Source: Trichoderma breve | Lineage: Eukaryota; Ascomycota; Sordariomycetes; Hypocreales; Hypocreaceae | Direction of reading: 5' to 3' | DNA length: 64,000 nt | NCBI RefSeq assembly: GCF_028502605.1 | Contig: NC_079236.1 | Coordinates: 3,596,001-3,660,000, forward strand | In this document: piece by piece, positions 1-11,213 of the stretch | Position numbering within the stretch: the stretch's first letter is position 1 | Layout: the number at the start of each line of letters is the position of its first letter | Position numbers and translations under genes: made by a program | Notes under the pieces: model-generated | The model's input: the letters and a program-made list of their open reading frames with translations, nothing else | Databases searched by the model: none | What the model was told of the DNA's origin: nothing

Positions 1-1032
1 GAGGATATTTTATGTCCTGATCCTGCAATTGATTCACTGAAACAATTTAAAATACCGTCACATCTTGCAGCAGATGGAAGATTCGATACGAATGTTAGGG
101 ACGAAAGTCTCCGAATGCTGCTCATGCGTGCTGTATCAGCAGGGAGGAAAGATGTTGTCAGATATCTTCTAAACAAACGCGCACTTGGTATTGATCATGG
201 AGACCAAAACGACAGAACATCCCTGCATCATGCCACGGCTAGTGACCGCCGTGAAATAGTGGAGTTTCTCATCAATGCCGAAAACGCCAATATTGACATA
301 ACAAACGAAGCAGGTGATACTTCTCTATGCATTGCAACCAAACATGGTCATAACTCCATGGTACGACTGTTACTCAAAGCCCAGGGTGTCGATACAAATG
401 TCAAAGATAAGCATGGTAGAGATTTATTGTCTCTTGCCGTCGAATGGGGGAACGTTGATACCGCCAAATTCTATCTCGATACAGGGAAGTTTGATGTCAA
501 TACTAGGGACCACTACGGCCTCACGCCACTTATGTTACGCACGAAAAATGCCATTAAAGGCCCTGAAATAATCCAGCTGTTGCTTAATACCGGTAATGTC
601 GATATTGATGCTACCGACTTTGAGTATGGACGAACAGCGCTCTTGTGGGCAGCCTATAACGGGTATTTGGAATCTTTTACAGCCTTATTACAGACAGGCT
701 GGTTTGATATTAACACGAGGGATGTGTGCGGCTTTACCGCATTTACAATTGCTACCAACCGACAAAACACACGTATCGTCGAATTCTTGCTGGATCTAGA
801 TAAGGTTGATCTCTATACAAGGGACTATAAGCACAAGAGAACGGCGCTTATGTGGGCAGCTCATACTGGCTGCAGCGAGGTTGTTGCCTTGCTATTGAAC
901 TCTGGCAAATTTGATATCGGCGATGTGGATGCAAATGGTCTCGACGCAATTGAGATTGCAGCTAAGCGAGGAAATCGAGAGAGTATCAAGTTACTCAAAG
1001 ATGAGCGGGATGCTCAGATAAAACAGCCGTAG
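1..1032 (+). CDS. Ankyrin-repeat protein, C-terminal part (5' end outside window)
   Basis: The reading frame is open from base 1 to the TAG ending at 1032, so the true start lies to the left; the first internal Met is at 115. About 343 residues are visible. They consist of consecutive ankyrin-type repeats of about 35-37 residues with recurring cores such as GRTALLWAAYNG, KRTALMWAAHTG and the link FDINTRD or FDVNTRD. Ankyrin repeats mediate protein-protein contacts; in fungi such tracts often form the sensor end of NLR-type proteins or stand alone. No N-terminal domain is visible, so the type cannot be decided. The tail is basic and polar and ends without a membrane segment. The ankyrin call is firm; the function is unknown. 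Confidence 0.85.
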   Translation, partial: EDILCPDPAIDSLKQFKIPSHLAADGRFDTNVRDESLRMLLMRAVSAGRKDVVRYLLNKRALGIDHGDQNDRTSLHHATASDRREIVEFLINAENANIDITNEAGDTSLCIATKHGHNSMVRLLLKAQGVDTNVKDKHGRDLLSLAVEWGNVDTAKFYLDTGKFDVNTRDHYGLTPLMLRTKNAIKGPEIIQLLLNTGNVDIDATDFEYGRTALLWAAYNGYLESFTALLQTGWFDINTRDVCGFTAFTIATNRQNTRIVEFLLDLDKVDLYTRDYKHKRTALMWAAHTGCSEVVALLLNSGKFDIGDVDANGLDAIEIAAKRGNRESIKLLKDERDAQIKQP

Positions 1033-1418
1033 ATTTGTGTTGGACAAAATACTGACATCAATGAGAAGACTAAGTCGCAGATAATATGATGTTACAATCG
1101 GGGAGATTAATCGATGACCAAGACGAAGAAACAAAGAGGTACAGAAACGAAATGGCTGCTGAGATCTCTCAACCATCTACTGGTAGGTAAAGGATTAGCA
1201 TAGCATCGGGCAGATGAATGGATATATACAAGAGTTCATGTACACCATGCCTAGCTTCATTTAATATCTCCCCGCTGAATATCGTACATATTCTTAAGTA
1301 TATCCATATTTTTCTTTGATACTCTCAGTCTTGAAAATGTGGACTTCGCTATTGGCGAAACACCAAACCAAAATCATTATTAATATTCATCTACGCTGCA
1401 TAAAAGATGTCATTCCCC
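1033..1418. other. Intergenic, no gene seen
   Basis: AT-rich spacer between the ankyrin gene and the P450 relic. No supported reading frame, tRNA or repeat was found. Confidence 0.5.
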
Positions 1419-1578
1419 TTAATGTAAAGGGGGCGGTAATTCACCTAGCAGCGAAGCATCGCTCTCCTTCCACGGATAATCTTTCTTAATCCGCTTTATT
1501 AATTTTGCAACTTTTCAACTTCTTAGACCTATAACGAACAGGAATGGTTTCAGCTTTGCAATAATACCCGCCTTAAAT
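1419..1578 (-). pseudogene. Relic of a cytochrome P450 C-terminus (paralogue of the gene at 3094-4770)
   Basis: Read on the minus strand, this stretch encodes a diverged copy of the last ~52 residues of the intact P450 at 3094-4770. Matches include AGIIAK, then PWKESDASLLGELPPP against PWEESDASLLGELPPP, with a stop at the same place. An in-frame TGA sits in the middle of the relic, and no heme-binding or upstream P450 sequence is recognisable beyond 1578. Many differences are G-to-A or C-to-T on the coding strand (several Glu codons became Lys), which resembles RIP-type decay. It is a non-functional fragment. The homology was read by eye and is strong over this short length. Confidence 0.75.
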
Positions 1579-1618
1579 TATGTTTCATCCGTCACCATTT
1601 ATGCTGATACCCCGGATT

Positions 1619-2185
1619 TTAAAGTAGGAAACCAGTAAAGATTCCAGAAAACAATATAGCTCCAATAGTGATTCCAGTCTTCCACGAAGTCATATCACCA
1701 TTATACACCCCAGTTGCTGCATTCGTAGCTGTTGGAGCTGCAGTCGCAGCACAAGCAGCGCAAACAGTCGCCGAGGCCATCGTGCTTACTCGTGAAAGAG
1801 CGCTTGGTGAAGCTGGCCCGTCACCGGTGCACACACTGATTCCCATTTCATCATAAAGGCAGTCTCCAACTTCAGTGCGATTTGGGCCGTTGGAAACAAT
1901 TGGGCAAAAGGCACCGCATCCAATAGTATCGTTGGTGTAGTACTGGACGACAGGAGCTGGGCCGCAGCATTTTTTGAAGGCAGCGACCATGGAGGTGGGA
2001 TCAGAACTGACGATACTGCATCCGCCGACTGGAAGAGAGACATTGAGTGGTGTGCAGGCCATGGTCGAAGGTATTAAGATTTCGATAACGCAAGTAGAGA
2101 TTATAAATATAATTAGAAACAGAATTAGAAAAATTACTTTTGATTTATTTGCCAGTGCTGAGGAAGAGACTTCTAGGATAGGCAA
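1619..2185 (-). CDS. Small cysteine-rich secreted or membrane-anchored protein
   Basis: A single-exon frame encodes 188 residues. An N-terminal hydrophobic stretch (residues ~16-38, rich in F, L and I) can act as a signal peptide or anchor. A Cys-rich middle follows with a CC pair and roughly ten cysteines between residues 43 and 145, then an Ala/Thr-rich linker and a C-terminal hydrophobic segment (GAILFSGIFTGFLL) like a GPI-attachment signal or membrane span. Asn-linked glycosylation sequons (NVS, NDT, NRT) are present. The layout fits a fungal surface or effector-type protein. A second candidate start is the Met at residue 42 (base 2062), but that would lose the signal peptide. The family is not recognised. 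Confidence 0.6.
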   Translation of the reverse strand: MPILEVSSSALANKSKVIFLILFLIIFIISTCVIEILIPSTMACTPLNVSLPVGGCSIVSSDPTSMVAAFKKCCGPAPVVQYYTNDTIGCGAFCPIVSNGPNRTEVGDCLYDEMGISVCTGDGPASPSALSRVSTMASATVCAACAATAAPTATNAATGVYNGDMTSWKTGITIGAILFSGIFTGFLL

Positions 2186-3093
2186 ACATATATATAGACT
2201 TCAGAACACCGATCCATAAGTAGGCTTACTTTCGAATAATACAACTCGAATAATAAAAGGGGTCATATCATAGTAATCTATTCGCCTAAAAACATTGTTC
2301 GTTGTGCTTACATCGTGAGTTTGAAAGCAACAGGTATTTATAGTAAAAAATACTCAGGGGGGCTGGCTGGGTGCCAACAGGGTTCTAAGATGCCAGAGGT
2401 GCCAGAGGTCCCAAAACAATCAGCATATCTCTACGCCTATACAAAGAATAAAAGCAAGAATCCCTGAGCGACTTCTACAACAATCTATTGATAGCAGATA
2501 CTTTATAGTGACCTAGATGAATAGATATATATGAATAGATATATCCATTAGGCACCCAAGAATCGCCCTATAACCACACCAATTCACCAACTCGGCTTTA
2601 GAACCCACTGCATTTTCGCATAGCACGGGCAAATACTCTCATGTCTTTTTCTATCGGAGTTATATTGTGAAAAAGATACCTAATATCCGAAACATCTACT
2701 CCGTATGATTGTTTCTTTCATCGGAGTTATATTGAAAAAAAGATACCTGATATCCGAATTCCCACCCCGTATATACCGCCATATGAGGCCAATCCGCATG
2801 CACCACTGCCACAATTTCCTCGATATTTATTCCCGTATCTAGGCATATTATTACTATAATCCGCCGGTGCCCCTGCTCCCTGCCGACGCTTTCGCACTTC
2901 CTGCTTCTTTTTCCCATTCATCTCAGCATGATGATAGTCGCATCTGACCTCCGCCGCGATTTCTTCATATTGTTTCCTTAACCAACAGCACACCACGCCC
3001 TTCTAATTCTCTATTATCTGAGCAATGGGAAGTAACAATCAATATAAGAATGATTTTGGTTGCGTCCACATGCTATGGAAGATGCAATTCTCC
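2186..3093. other. Intergenic spacer with a local direct repeat
   Basis: Between two minus-strand genes. It contains the direct repeat listed separately at 2653-2773 and AT-rich sequence. Two overlapping minus-strand frames of 73 and 89 codons (2696-2996) cover the repeat, but neither shows a recognisable domain or coding bias, so no gene is called. Confidence 0.45.
2653..2773 (+). repeat. Imperfect tandem direct repeat, 2 copies, period 67
   Basis: A block of ~54 bp starting atcggagttatatt at 2653 recurs at 2720 and runs through a gatacct...atatccgaa core to ccgtat. The copies differ at a few positions and by a few spacer bases. No terminal inverted repeat or coding content was seen. Confidence 0.7.
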
Positions 3094-4770
3094 TCAATGT
3101 GATGGAGGCGGCAATTCACCGAGCAGAGAAGCATCACTCTCCTCCCAGGGATGCTCCTTCTCAATACTCCTTATCAGCTCTGCATGTCTCTCACTTCTCG
3201 GAGTAATCTTGAATGGGAACGGTTTTGGCTTCGCAATAATGCCCGCCTCAAAATCCAACTTTGGCTCAATAATATTGCCGTGTTCGTCGGTCGCCTTGCT
3301 GATGTCGAAAACAGCCACGAGATAGGCCAAGTTGAGAAACAGTGAAGAGTCAGCGAGGTATCGTCCGGGACACACTCTTCTTCCAAAGCCAAAGACTGTC
3401 CATCGCGGGTCAGGCTCGTTTCGCGGCGCGAGAAAGCGTCCAGGGGCAAACGTGTCGGGGTCAGCGTAAACAGCAGGGTCGTGGGTGAAGCTCCATATGG
3501 ATGGAAATATGTAGGCTCCTTTTGGCAAGTCGTAGCCTTTGTATGTCATGTCCTCAGACATGGCATGAGGGACGCCCATTGGAAGGATTGGGCACCACCG
3601 GAGTGCTTCGGATACCATCGCGGCAACATATGGCATTTGATCCATGTCAGCAAGCACAGGTATACGAGTGCCACCAGTAACTCTATCGATTTCTTCTTGG
3701 GCTTTGCGTTGGGCTTCGGGGAACATGGTCATGGCTAGGATGAAGCCGATGAGAGTTGAGACAGTGGTGTCCGCTCCACCTCCATATAACGCAGCAGCGG
3801 ACCATTTAATTGTATATGCGTCAGCTTCGCTCGGCTCATCCGCATCACCAATACACTCCTGAACAAGCTTCGCGACATATGAGCCCATAATATTATGCTC
3901 GATCATTTGTTTGCGTACAAATTTATAAGGTTCGTTGATGACGGCGCGAATCTCCTTGCCATACTGATTAGCCTCAGCCTTGAAGCCTGTGCCAGGGAAG
4001 CCATCGGGAAGCCATTTCAGGGCAGGTATAAACTCGACAAGTCTTGTAAACGGAACGGAAGCACGGGAGAAGTTGGCCATCATGCGGTCAATCAGCCCAA
4101 TTAAGGGGTCGGGTCCATGAGGATTTATGGTATAGCCGTATACGATTTTGAGGATAATTGCGCCGGCTTCACTGCCAAGGTGGATTGGTCAATTGAGCTC
4201 TTATCATGTCATGTAGGTTGCTTCAAAGTCTAAACATAACGTTACTCACGTTTCAAAGTGTTTAACAATCTTCTGAGGATCCTGCAGTGTTCGAAGCAGC
4301 AGCCGTCCAGCTTCTCGTTCTTGTATTTCCGCATACTTCGTCGCCAGGACCTTTGTGCCAATTGCCTTGTGCATAACTTTCCGCTGAGAAGTAAACCGCT
4401 TTTCCAACTGATGCAGGGAGATAAAGTCCCCAAAGCCACAATAGTTGGCAAACTGAAGAACAGGGCGGCCGGAAGATGTCTGGGACTTCTTTTCCATAAT
4501 CTCTTGTGCGGCCTCTTTGTCGGCAATGAAGATCATGGACTGTCCCAGGACAGTGACGGAAGCAATTGGTCCATATTTATCGTTGATTGATTTCCAATGT
4601 ACATGATCTGGCGTGCCTTTCGAAGGGAGATCGAGGATATTGCCGATCAACGGGAGACCTTTTGGCCCAGGGGGAAGATTCTTCTTAGGTTTCCGAAACA
4701 CTTGATGGTAGACAAGGAATCCCACCAGAGCAATTAGTGCCTGGATAATGAGCGTGTTCGCCATGTCCAC
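3094..4770 (-). CDS. Cytochrome P450 monooxygenase
   Basis: Two exons (4770-4250, 4171-3094; intron GTGAGT...CAG) encode 532 residues, a normal P450 length. An N-terminal membrane anchor (residues ~4-24) is followed by the Pro hinge LPPGPKGLPLIGN. The I-helix oxygen-binding motif appears as GGGADTT, the ExxR helix as EALR, and the heme-ligand loop as FGFGRRVCPGR with the Cys ligand. It is an ER-bound, NADPH-cytochrome P450 reductase-dependent oxygenase. The style resembles fungal CYPs related to O-methylsterigmatocystin oxidoreductase, but the substrate cannot be read from sequence. No secondary-metabolite core enzyme is adjacent. A decayed copy of its C-terminus lies 1.5 kb away at 1419-1578, so the locus has undergone duplication. 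Confidence 0.95.
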
Positions 4771-6129
4771 GGAAATGTGGTCAATCGAGGCCGACAGACA
4801 TTAAGTGCCAGAGATGGAGCTAAGGAGCAGCTTGCTTTTTAGTCAAAGAGACGGTAGCATTTTCAACAAATATCCCTTCAGCTCTCTCCTCGTCTTTGAT
4901 ACCACTCCTAATACAGTATAACTCTATTGCACTGCATGAAATGCTTGCTAGTGGCGGATCCACGTTGCCGGGATGGCAGGATGCTATGCCGGCTGCTGAC
5001 ATGAATCGGACTTTTTGAGGTGTGTCGACGGGAAAGCCGTACTTTCTCGGGGCTAGAGTGAGTTATGCTGTCTCAAAGTGGCAGAGCAACAGACGGTGGG
5101 CATCGATGAAGAGATACCAAGCCCGTTAGCCTAAGCATCACCAATGAGTCCTTCATGATAGTTTCGTTGGAAAAGGAGGGTTTCGTCATGATTGGTAGGA
5201 CGTCGAGTTGCCATATCCGCAACGTCACAGTAGAGGCGGTCTACAAAGAACTCGATCTTATTAGCAATGTGTTCAAAGTAGTTGGCCAAGTCCAAGTCCC
5301 ATCGCGCGTACTACATACCTTGTCAAGAAAGACGGTGGATTCTCCAACACGGGAAGCACAGCGGGTCCAGGACAAGTTTCATGCAGTTTCATGCAGTTGA
5401 CTTTGACTTCTTAAATTCTGACATGTACGATCTAATCCCAACTTGTTCACAGCTCTGCCTCCTGACGATCTGCAATGTCATACATCAACAGGGATCGGAC
5501 CAAAACTCCGCCTCTTTGTAAAAACGCGGGTATCCCGTGTTATTTTAGTACTGTAGTATCAGTGGACTTCCGCCGTAGGGAGCGGGTTTTTTCCGCCAAC
5601 TCGTCGCCCGTTTATGTTGACTAAACAGTTGGTGATGCATGTGATGATGCTCATTCCTGGTTGAGTCTAAACAAGTCTCTGGAAATATGCAACCAAGCCG
5701 CTGCTAGGTCGGATCCGGCACAAGGGTGATGCGCTATCCAAAGGACCGGACCGTCGAGGGAAACCCCGCAGTGAGACGAGCCGTTGATGAGACTAATCAT
5801 GGGTAATAAGTGACGAGATTGTCTAGTGATGAGTTGTGATAATTCGAGGATACGTTAGTGGTTGTAGTTGAGGGAGGACAGGAGCACGTGATGGTGGTAA
5901 TGTTGTCCAAAACATCAAAAACACATATATCTTGCCTATCTCTGAGGATACATCATCTTAAGATACGCTCTTCTATGCAGAGTTGTGGAGCTCTCAGCTG
6001 AGTTGTTCAGTCTACTCGCAGATACGACTGACCGAATCAACTGCATCCTCCTGTTGATCTCCCTCCGTCAACCGAATCAACTTCCTCTTTCCGCTGATCA
6101 TCCTCCGAAGGCGAATCAACCCCCTCCTC
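4771..6129. other. Intergenic, no gene seen
   Basis: Promoter side of the P450 and 3' side of the dehydrogenase gene. Several short frames up to 81 codons occur on the plus strand (5155-5521), but none has a recognisable domain or splice context. Confidence 0.5.
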
Positions 6130-7439
6130 CTACTCTTTACTCTCCTCCGCCACCCGAATCACAACCTTACCAAAGTGCTTCTCCCCCTTAACATACTCCA
6201 TCGCCTCCTTCGCCTCCCCCATCCCAAACACCTTACACACAACTGGCCGAATCTCCTTCTCCTCATAAAACCCCACCATCTCCTCAAACCGATCCCTCCC
6301 CCCATTCACCAACCCCTTCAACGTAACATTCTTCCTCAACGCCAAAACATTCACATTCAACCGATTCCACCCCTTCGCTTTATCCTTATCATCCCCATTC
6401 CCCCCATCATCACCTCCAGTATCATCCTCCTTACCAGAGACATAGCCGATACAGCTAATCGTTCCTCCGAAAGCAACACTAGCAAAACTCTTTCGTAGAG
6501 TCTTTGTCCCGCCCACTTCGAGAATGTAGTCCGCGCCCTTGCCGCCGGTGGCCTCCATGACGCCGTCTTGCCACTCCCAATACGTGCGGTAATTAATCGT
6601 GTGGTCTGCGCCGAGCTGTTTCGCTGCTTCGAGTTTTTCGTCTGAAGAAGAGGTGATGATGGTTTTGAGGCCGGCTGCCTTTGCGATTTGCAGTCCGGCG
6701 ATGCTCACGCCGCCTGTACCTTGAAGCAATACCGTCTCTTTCTCGTCATCCTTCTTTTCATCACCGCTTTTTCCATAGAGTTCCAGTTCTTGGAAGGATT
6801 TACCGATGGGCCTCATCCAATTCAAGGCCATCCACGCCGTCACACTGGAAATCGGCAAGCAACTCGCCTCCTCGTCCGTCATGTACTTGGGAGCCTTGAC
6901 CAGCGCCTTGGCATCGAAACACCGGTACTCCGTGAGCACACCTGGCAAAGGCCAACCCAGTCCAGATTCCATGTCAGATTGCTTGAGGGCGCCACGGAGG
7001 TGAGTCTGCAAAAAGACGGACATGACGCGTGTGCCAACTTTGAGAAGCGGCGATTTGCTCTCCACGACGGTGCCGCACATGTCAGAGCAGGGAACGATGC
7101 CAACGGGAGAATCAGTAGGCGTCTGGTGGTGGTTATAATCGCCGTTACAGACTGCATCAAGTCAGAATCATACTCAATGCACGGCCTCCAATCCAGTCGA
7201 GGAAACATACCCTCCAGATCTCGGTAATTCAGGCACACGGCATGAATCTTGACCAACACTTCTCCATCCTTTGGCACCGGCATCTCGCCCTCGACCAACT
7301 CCAGCTTATCCACTCCATCCAGCTTGCTCACCCATTGCTTGTTCGTCGGCGCCATGACGACTTCCCAGTCTTCAATCTCGTCTTGCCGAGTGTTTTGTGT
7401 TTGAACCTCTCTGGCTTCTAATGCGGGGATCTCAATCAT
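6130..7439 (-). CDS. Zinc-type (MDR) NAD(P)H-dependent alcohol dehydrogenase / quinone-oxidoreductase-like
   Basis: Two exons (7439-7211, 7151-6130; intron GTATGT...CAG) give 416 residues. The join restores the family segment NYRDLE then VCNGDY and GIVPCSDMCG. The N-terminal GroES-like fold carries VKIHAVCLNYRD. The Rossmann part has LLQGTGGVSIAGLQIAK, followed by KQLGADHTINY and GGKGADYILEVGG, all standard for medium-chain dehydrogenases. The usual catalytic Zn ligands are not obvious, which favours a quinone-reductase-like enzyme. The first ~28 residues look unlike the family, and MAPTNKQWV at base 7355 is a likely alternative start. A low-complexity acidic stretch (GKEDDTGGDDGGNGDD) is inserted in the Rossmann half. 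The physiological substrate is unknown. Confidence 0.9.
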
Positions 7440-9188
7440 AACCCCTCTTATCTAGTCAAACCTCGTAGATGTGCTAACTCATCCGCCGTTGAAAACAAAA
7501 ATGTGTAAGTTTCTATTCAGAGAGAGAATCAAGATCTATGATGCCACGCGTCGGATGCGGGAAACAGTCTCCTTCTTGTACTACAGATGACAGAAAACCA
7601 CCAGCCAATGGCACTCCAACGGGAAAAACGTACGTCATCTGTCGAAACTCTCCAAACCAATCAAGTAGAATCTCTCTCCACAGTTTAGCGGCTCCATCTC
7701 GCCAGGAACCGAGTCAGCTAGTTGGCACCTAAGCTTAAACTTGGATGCTGGACATAAGCATCTCCATTTAGCCAACAAAGAAGACAGAAGTCACACGACA
7801 CACGATCAAAATTGCAGTAAAATAAAACATAAAAATATCAAAATGGAATTCCTTATAAAAATAGTAAATGATAAAAAAGCTCTTGATGGCACTAATACAA
7901 CAACTACAGTGGTCGAAGAAAAAAAAGATTTACAAAAACTAACCAAAAAAACAGCGGCAAAGAACAAGAATAATTACTCGCCGTGTTTCTTCTTTTTTTC
8001 CTTCTTTCACAGATCCTGCTAAACCGTAGCCCTGTATGAGTTTATGAATTTGCCCGTCTTCTGGCATCAATGAAGATGCACCGAGTTGTTTCCCATCACC
8101 ACCCTCCTTGTCTTCGAGAAAATAAAAATCACAAGATGAAGATGCAGTCCAAGAAAACATAGCAAGCCCAATGCTGCCACAGTAAAACGCCGCAGTAAAA
8201 CCAGAACCCTCCTCTCAACAAACCCGCCCTTCTCCATTCGCGTGAGAGGGAATTGCCTCGGCAACAGAGACAAGACGTATTAATCAGCGCAAACAAGGAC
8301 TTGCCCCAGTCAGAAACTCTCCCAATCATGCTCCAAACAGGGTTTAATCTTTTTTTCTTCCCATTTCTCTTTCTCTTTCCCTTTCTCTCCTCGCTTCCCA
8401 CAAAAATGTTATCGAACCAACGCAATCATTTCCAACAAACACATCTCTACTCTCTCGTCCCGGCCTCCAATGCATGTACAAGAAAGCTGGGTTGTCTCAA
8501 TTCGTCGTCGTCACGGTCGTATCTGGACGTCAGACATGTGGGTATTAAAAAAACGGTTTTTTTTCCTTTGGTTGGGTATAGGTACTGCTCGTCATCGTCG
8601 CCGAAGCCACTCCACTCAGTGCTTATGTGATGCGAAGCACGACGAGGTGGATTCGCTGCAGCTGTCTAGACGTAAAAGTCGTGAAAATAAATGTCATAAT
8701 CGTCAAGAATCGGTCGTAGATCTGGTTGAAGGAGTACGCTTGAAGGGGGGGATATTCCAGGCTTCGCGCTCGGAAACGAGTCGTGACGTTTTCGTAACGG
8801 TTGCCCATTTGTCGAACAAAACTTTTTTTGTATCCTGATCCTGTTTTCCACATTCTCATCGGGGGTGGCATCATCATCATCAAAAAAACCAGCTACGGAG
8901 CGACGGAGGGTTGGCCCTGGTAGACCTCGGGGCTTTCCACCAACTTTGGGGGGAAATGTACATCGCCAATGTGGTGGATCGTCCCGGGTGGTTTACCAGG
9001 GACCAAACCCCCTCCGTCGTCCTGATGAAAATCAATATTACAAATCGTAAAAAGCAATGGGTTGAGTGCAAGGCGAGGGATGCGACGCAGAGAGCCTGGT
9101 CTAACCCCCAAAAAGGCAGTCCACCAACTCTCCCAGTGAGCCACAGGCATAACACATGGGAGAGCCAGTCAACGCATATCAAATTGGC
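7440..9188. other. Intergenic: promoter of dehydrogenase and 3' region of the Pin4-like gene
   Basis: No supported gene. It contains A-rich and T-rich tracts and several short unrelated frames on both strands. The right part probably includes the 3' UTR of the RRM/R3H gene. An 18-bp match to the Gateway attB2 site lies at 8475-8492 (see findings). Confidence 0.45.
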
Positions 9189-11213
9189 TTAGTGGTATCT
9201 CGAAGCATTAGTAGAGCTGGTGCCAACACGAGCTCCATTGTCCGAAGAATCTGATCCTCGCGTTAGTTTATAGAAAAGACTAGTTGGACTCAATCAACAT
9301 ACCACTGCCGCGCTGCATGTGACCATTTGCTCGAGTACGACCAAAGCCGTTGGACGTCTCCCACTCAGGGCCGCGAGGCTGCCTCTCAGGGGCACCCTTA
9401 GTTCCGTTTCCGTTTGCGCTGGGCCGCTGGCTGCCAATAGCACCGGGGGTGCTGCGCTGGGCTTGCATTGAGTTCGCTTCAAAGGGAGACAGGCTCAGTC
9501 CACTGAGACCGCTGACCAGGCCGTTGTCATTCTTTCCACCAGGAGTGCTGGGATTGCCGCTCTGGGACTGGCTGCCGTTGCTGAGGTAGTCGCCAAATCG
9601 AGCCGTGGAGGTAGGGGCAATGCCGCTCAGGCCGCTGCCGGGAGCAAGATAGCTCGATGAGGCCTGGGACGGGCTGGGGGTAAATGAGCGGAGATCGGCA
9701 AAGCTCTTGGCGGCCCGGAGGTTGTTGGGAATGCCACTTCCATCTGGGCTTCCAGGAAGCTCTAGCGTGGGACCGTGTCGACCAACGAGATGGCCATAGT
9801 TGCTGCTAGCTGCGCGAGACTCCCTGTCGGCTGCAAAGTCGAATGTGGCAGCTCGGCTCAGGCCACGCTTGTGAACGTCAAGGCTGCTAGCAGGAGGCGT
9901 GTGGATGTTGGCCGTGGGCGAAGGCTGCTGTCTCTTCAAGACCGTGAGCTGTCGTGAATCAGCCTCGCCAATAGACTGGTGCTCAAGTCCCATGTGGTGG
10001 GCGAGAATGTGAATGGATCGGCGATGCTCAGGGGCAATTCCAGGGGGGAAGACCAAAATCTCTCGCGAATCGTCTCTTCGGAACATGGCGAGTTCTGTGT
10101 AGAATTCAAGGGTCTGGGGGTCATTCATATCAATATCACCTACAGATATACTCATTAGCATGTCACGAACAAAGGCACGCTTCGTTAAAGTAACTCAGAA
10201 CTTACCGAGAAGAGAAGTAGCGGGAGCGGGAGCGGCGCTGGCGGTGCGAGGCTGGGACTGGGGCATGCCACCCAGAGATTGAAGCGAGCTCTGGTTGTGC
10301 AGCAGAGGGGCGCGGTGCTGCTCCTCGAGCTGTCCTCGGCGCTCCCTCTTTTCCCGTTCGATACGTTCCCGCTCAGCCTCGGGGAGCATCTTCTTGTACT
10401 CGACTCGCAGTTTGCGGCCATGGACATCCATTCCGTTCATCGCCTCGATAACAACGCGAGTATCCTCGGCGGATTGGAAGTTGGCGAAAGCGAGTCCTCG
10501 GAAAACACCATTATCAAAATGGTAGTTGAAAGCATAGGGCTGGGGAAGGTGCATGTCCAGCATGATGGAAGCAAGCGTCTCTTTGCGGACAGCAAAGGGG
10601 ATGTTCTTAATGACGATGGCGGTAGGGATTAGCTGATCAGCATCGTTGCCGACAGATTGAAGACTGTTGGGGGACGGGTGAGATCCAGGGTTATCAACAC
10701 GAAGGCCGCCGTTGTTCATAGATGCGCCACCGAGACCGTTCGAGTATGACTGAAGGTTAGGCATTCCCATCCCGCCATGTTCGGTCCAATTCTGCATCTT
10801 TTTAGTCAGCACATTTGTCTTTATTCTCGAGAGCAGTTTGAAAATGAACATACAGTTGGCAAAGCAGCTCGCCGGTTGACGCTTCGCTGCCTTCCCGGGC
10901 CATGCACGGCACCGCCAACAGTAGCCACGCCCGAACCGTTGTAGCTCCATGACTGGTTATTATCCATCATGTACCCAGGCATGCCGCCGGCGCCACCAAT
11001 AGTGTCCATGCCTCGGCTGCCATAGCTGCTGGCCAGTCTGTCGGAGGAATAAAGGCCAGACGAGGGAAGAGGCGCATCGAAGGGTCGTTGGGTTTGTCGA
11101 GGCATGGTGAGGCCAGAAGCAAAGTTGGAGTAGTTTTGTCTCGAGGAACTGGGGGACCGGTTGGTCGCTGTGCCGTAATCAAGGTAACTCATGTCGTGAG
11201 GCTGCTGAGCCAT
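9189..11213 (-). CDS. Pin4/Cip-like RNA-binding protein with RRM and R3H domains
   Basis: Four exons are inferred: 11213-10854, 10791-10206, 10139-9303 and 9250-9189, giving 614 residues. Introns show GTATGT/GTAAGT donors and CAG or TAG acceptors; the first and last have good GCTGAC and ACTAAC branch points. The short last exon replaces a fortuitous stop inside intron 3 and ends in SSTNASRYH. The N-terminal ~120 residues are Ser/Asn/Gly-rich. An RRM follows, with RNP2-like IVIKNIPF and RNP1-like RGLAFANF. After an Arg/Glu-rich helix comes an R3H domain (DSREILVFPPGIAPEHRRSI, residues ~320-385), then a long low-complexity Ser/Gly tail. The RRM-R3H order matches budding-yeast Pin4/Mdt1 and fission-yeast Cip1/Cip2, which act in DNA-damage or stress-linked mRNA control. 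The domain call is firm; the exact orthology is inferred. Confidence 0.92.
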
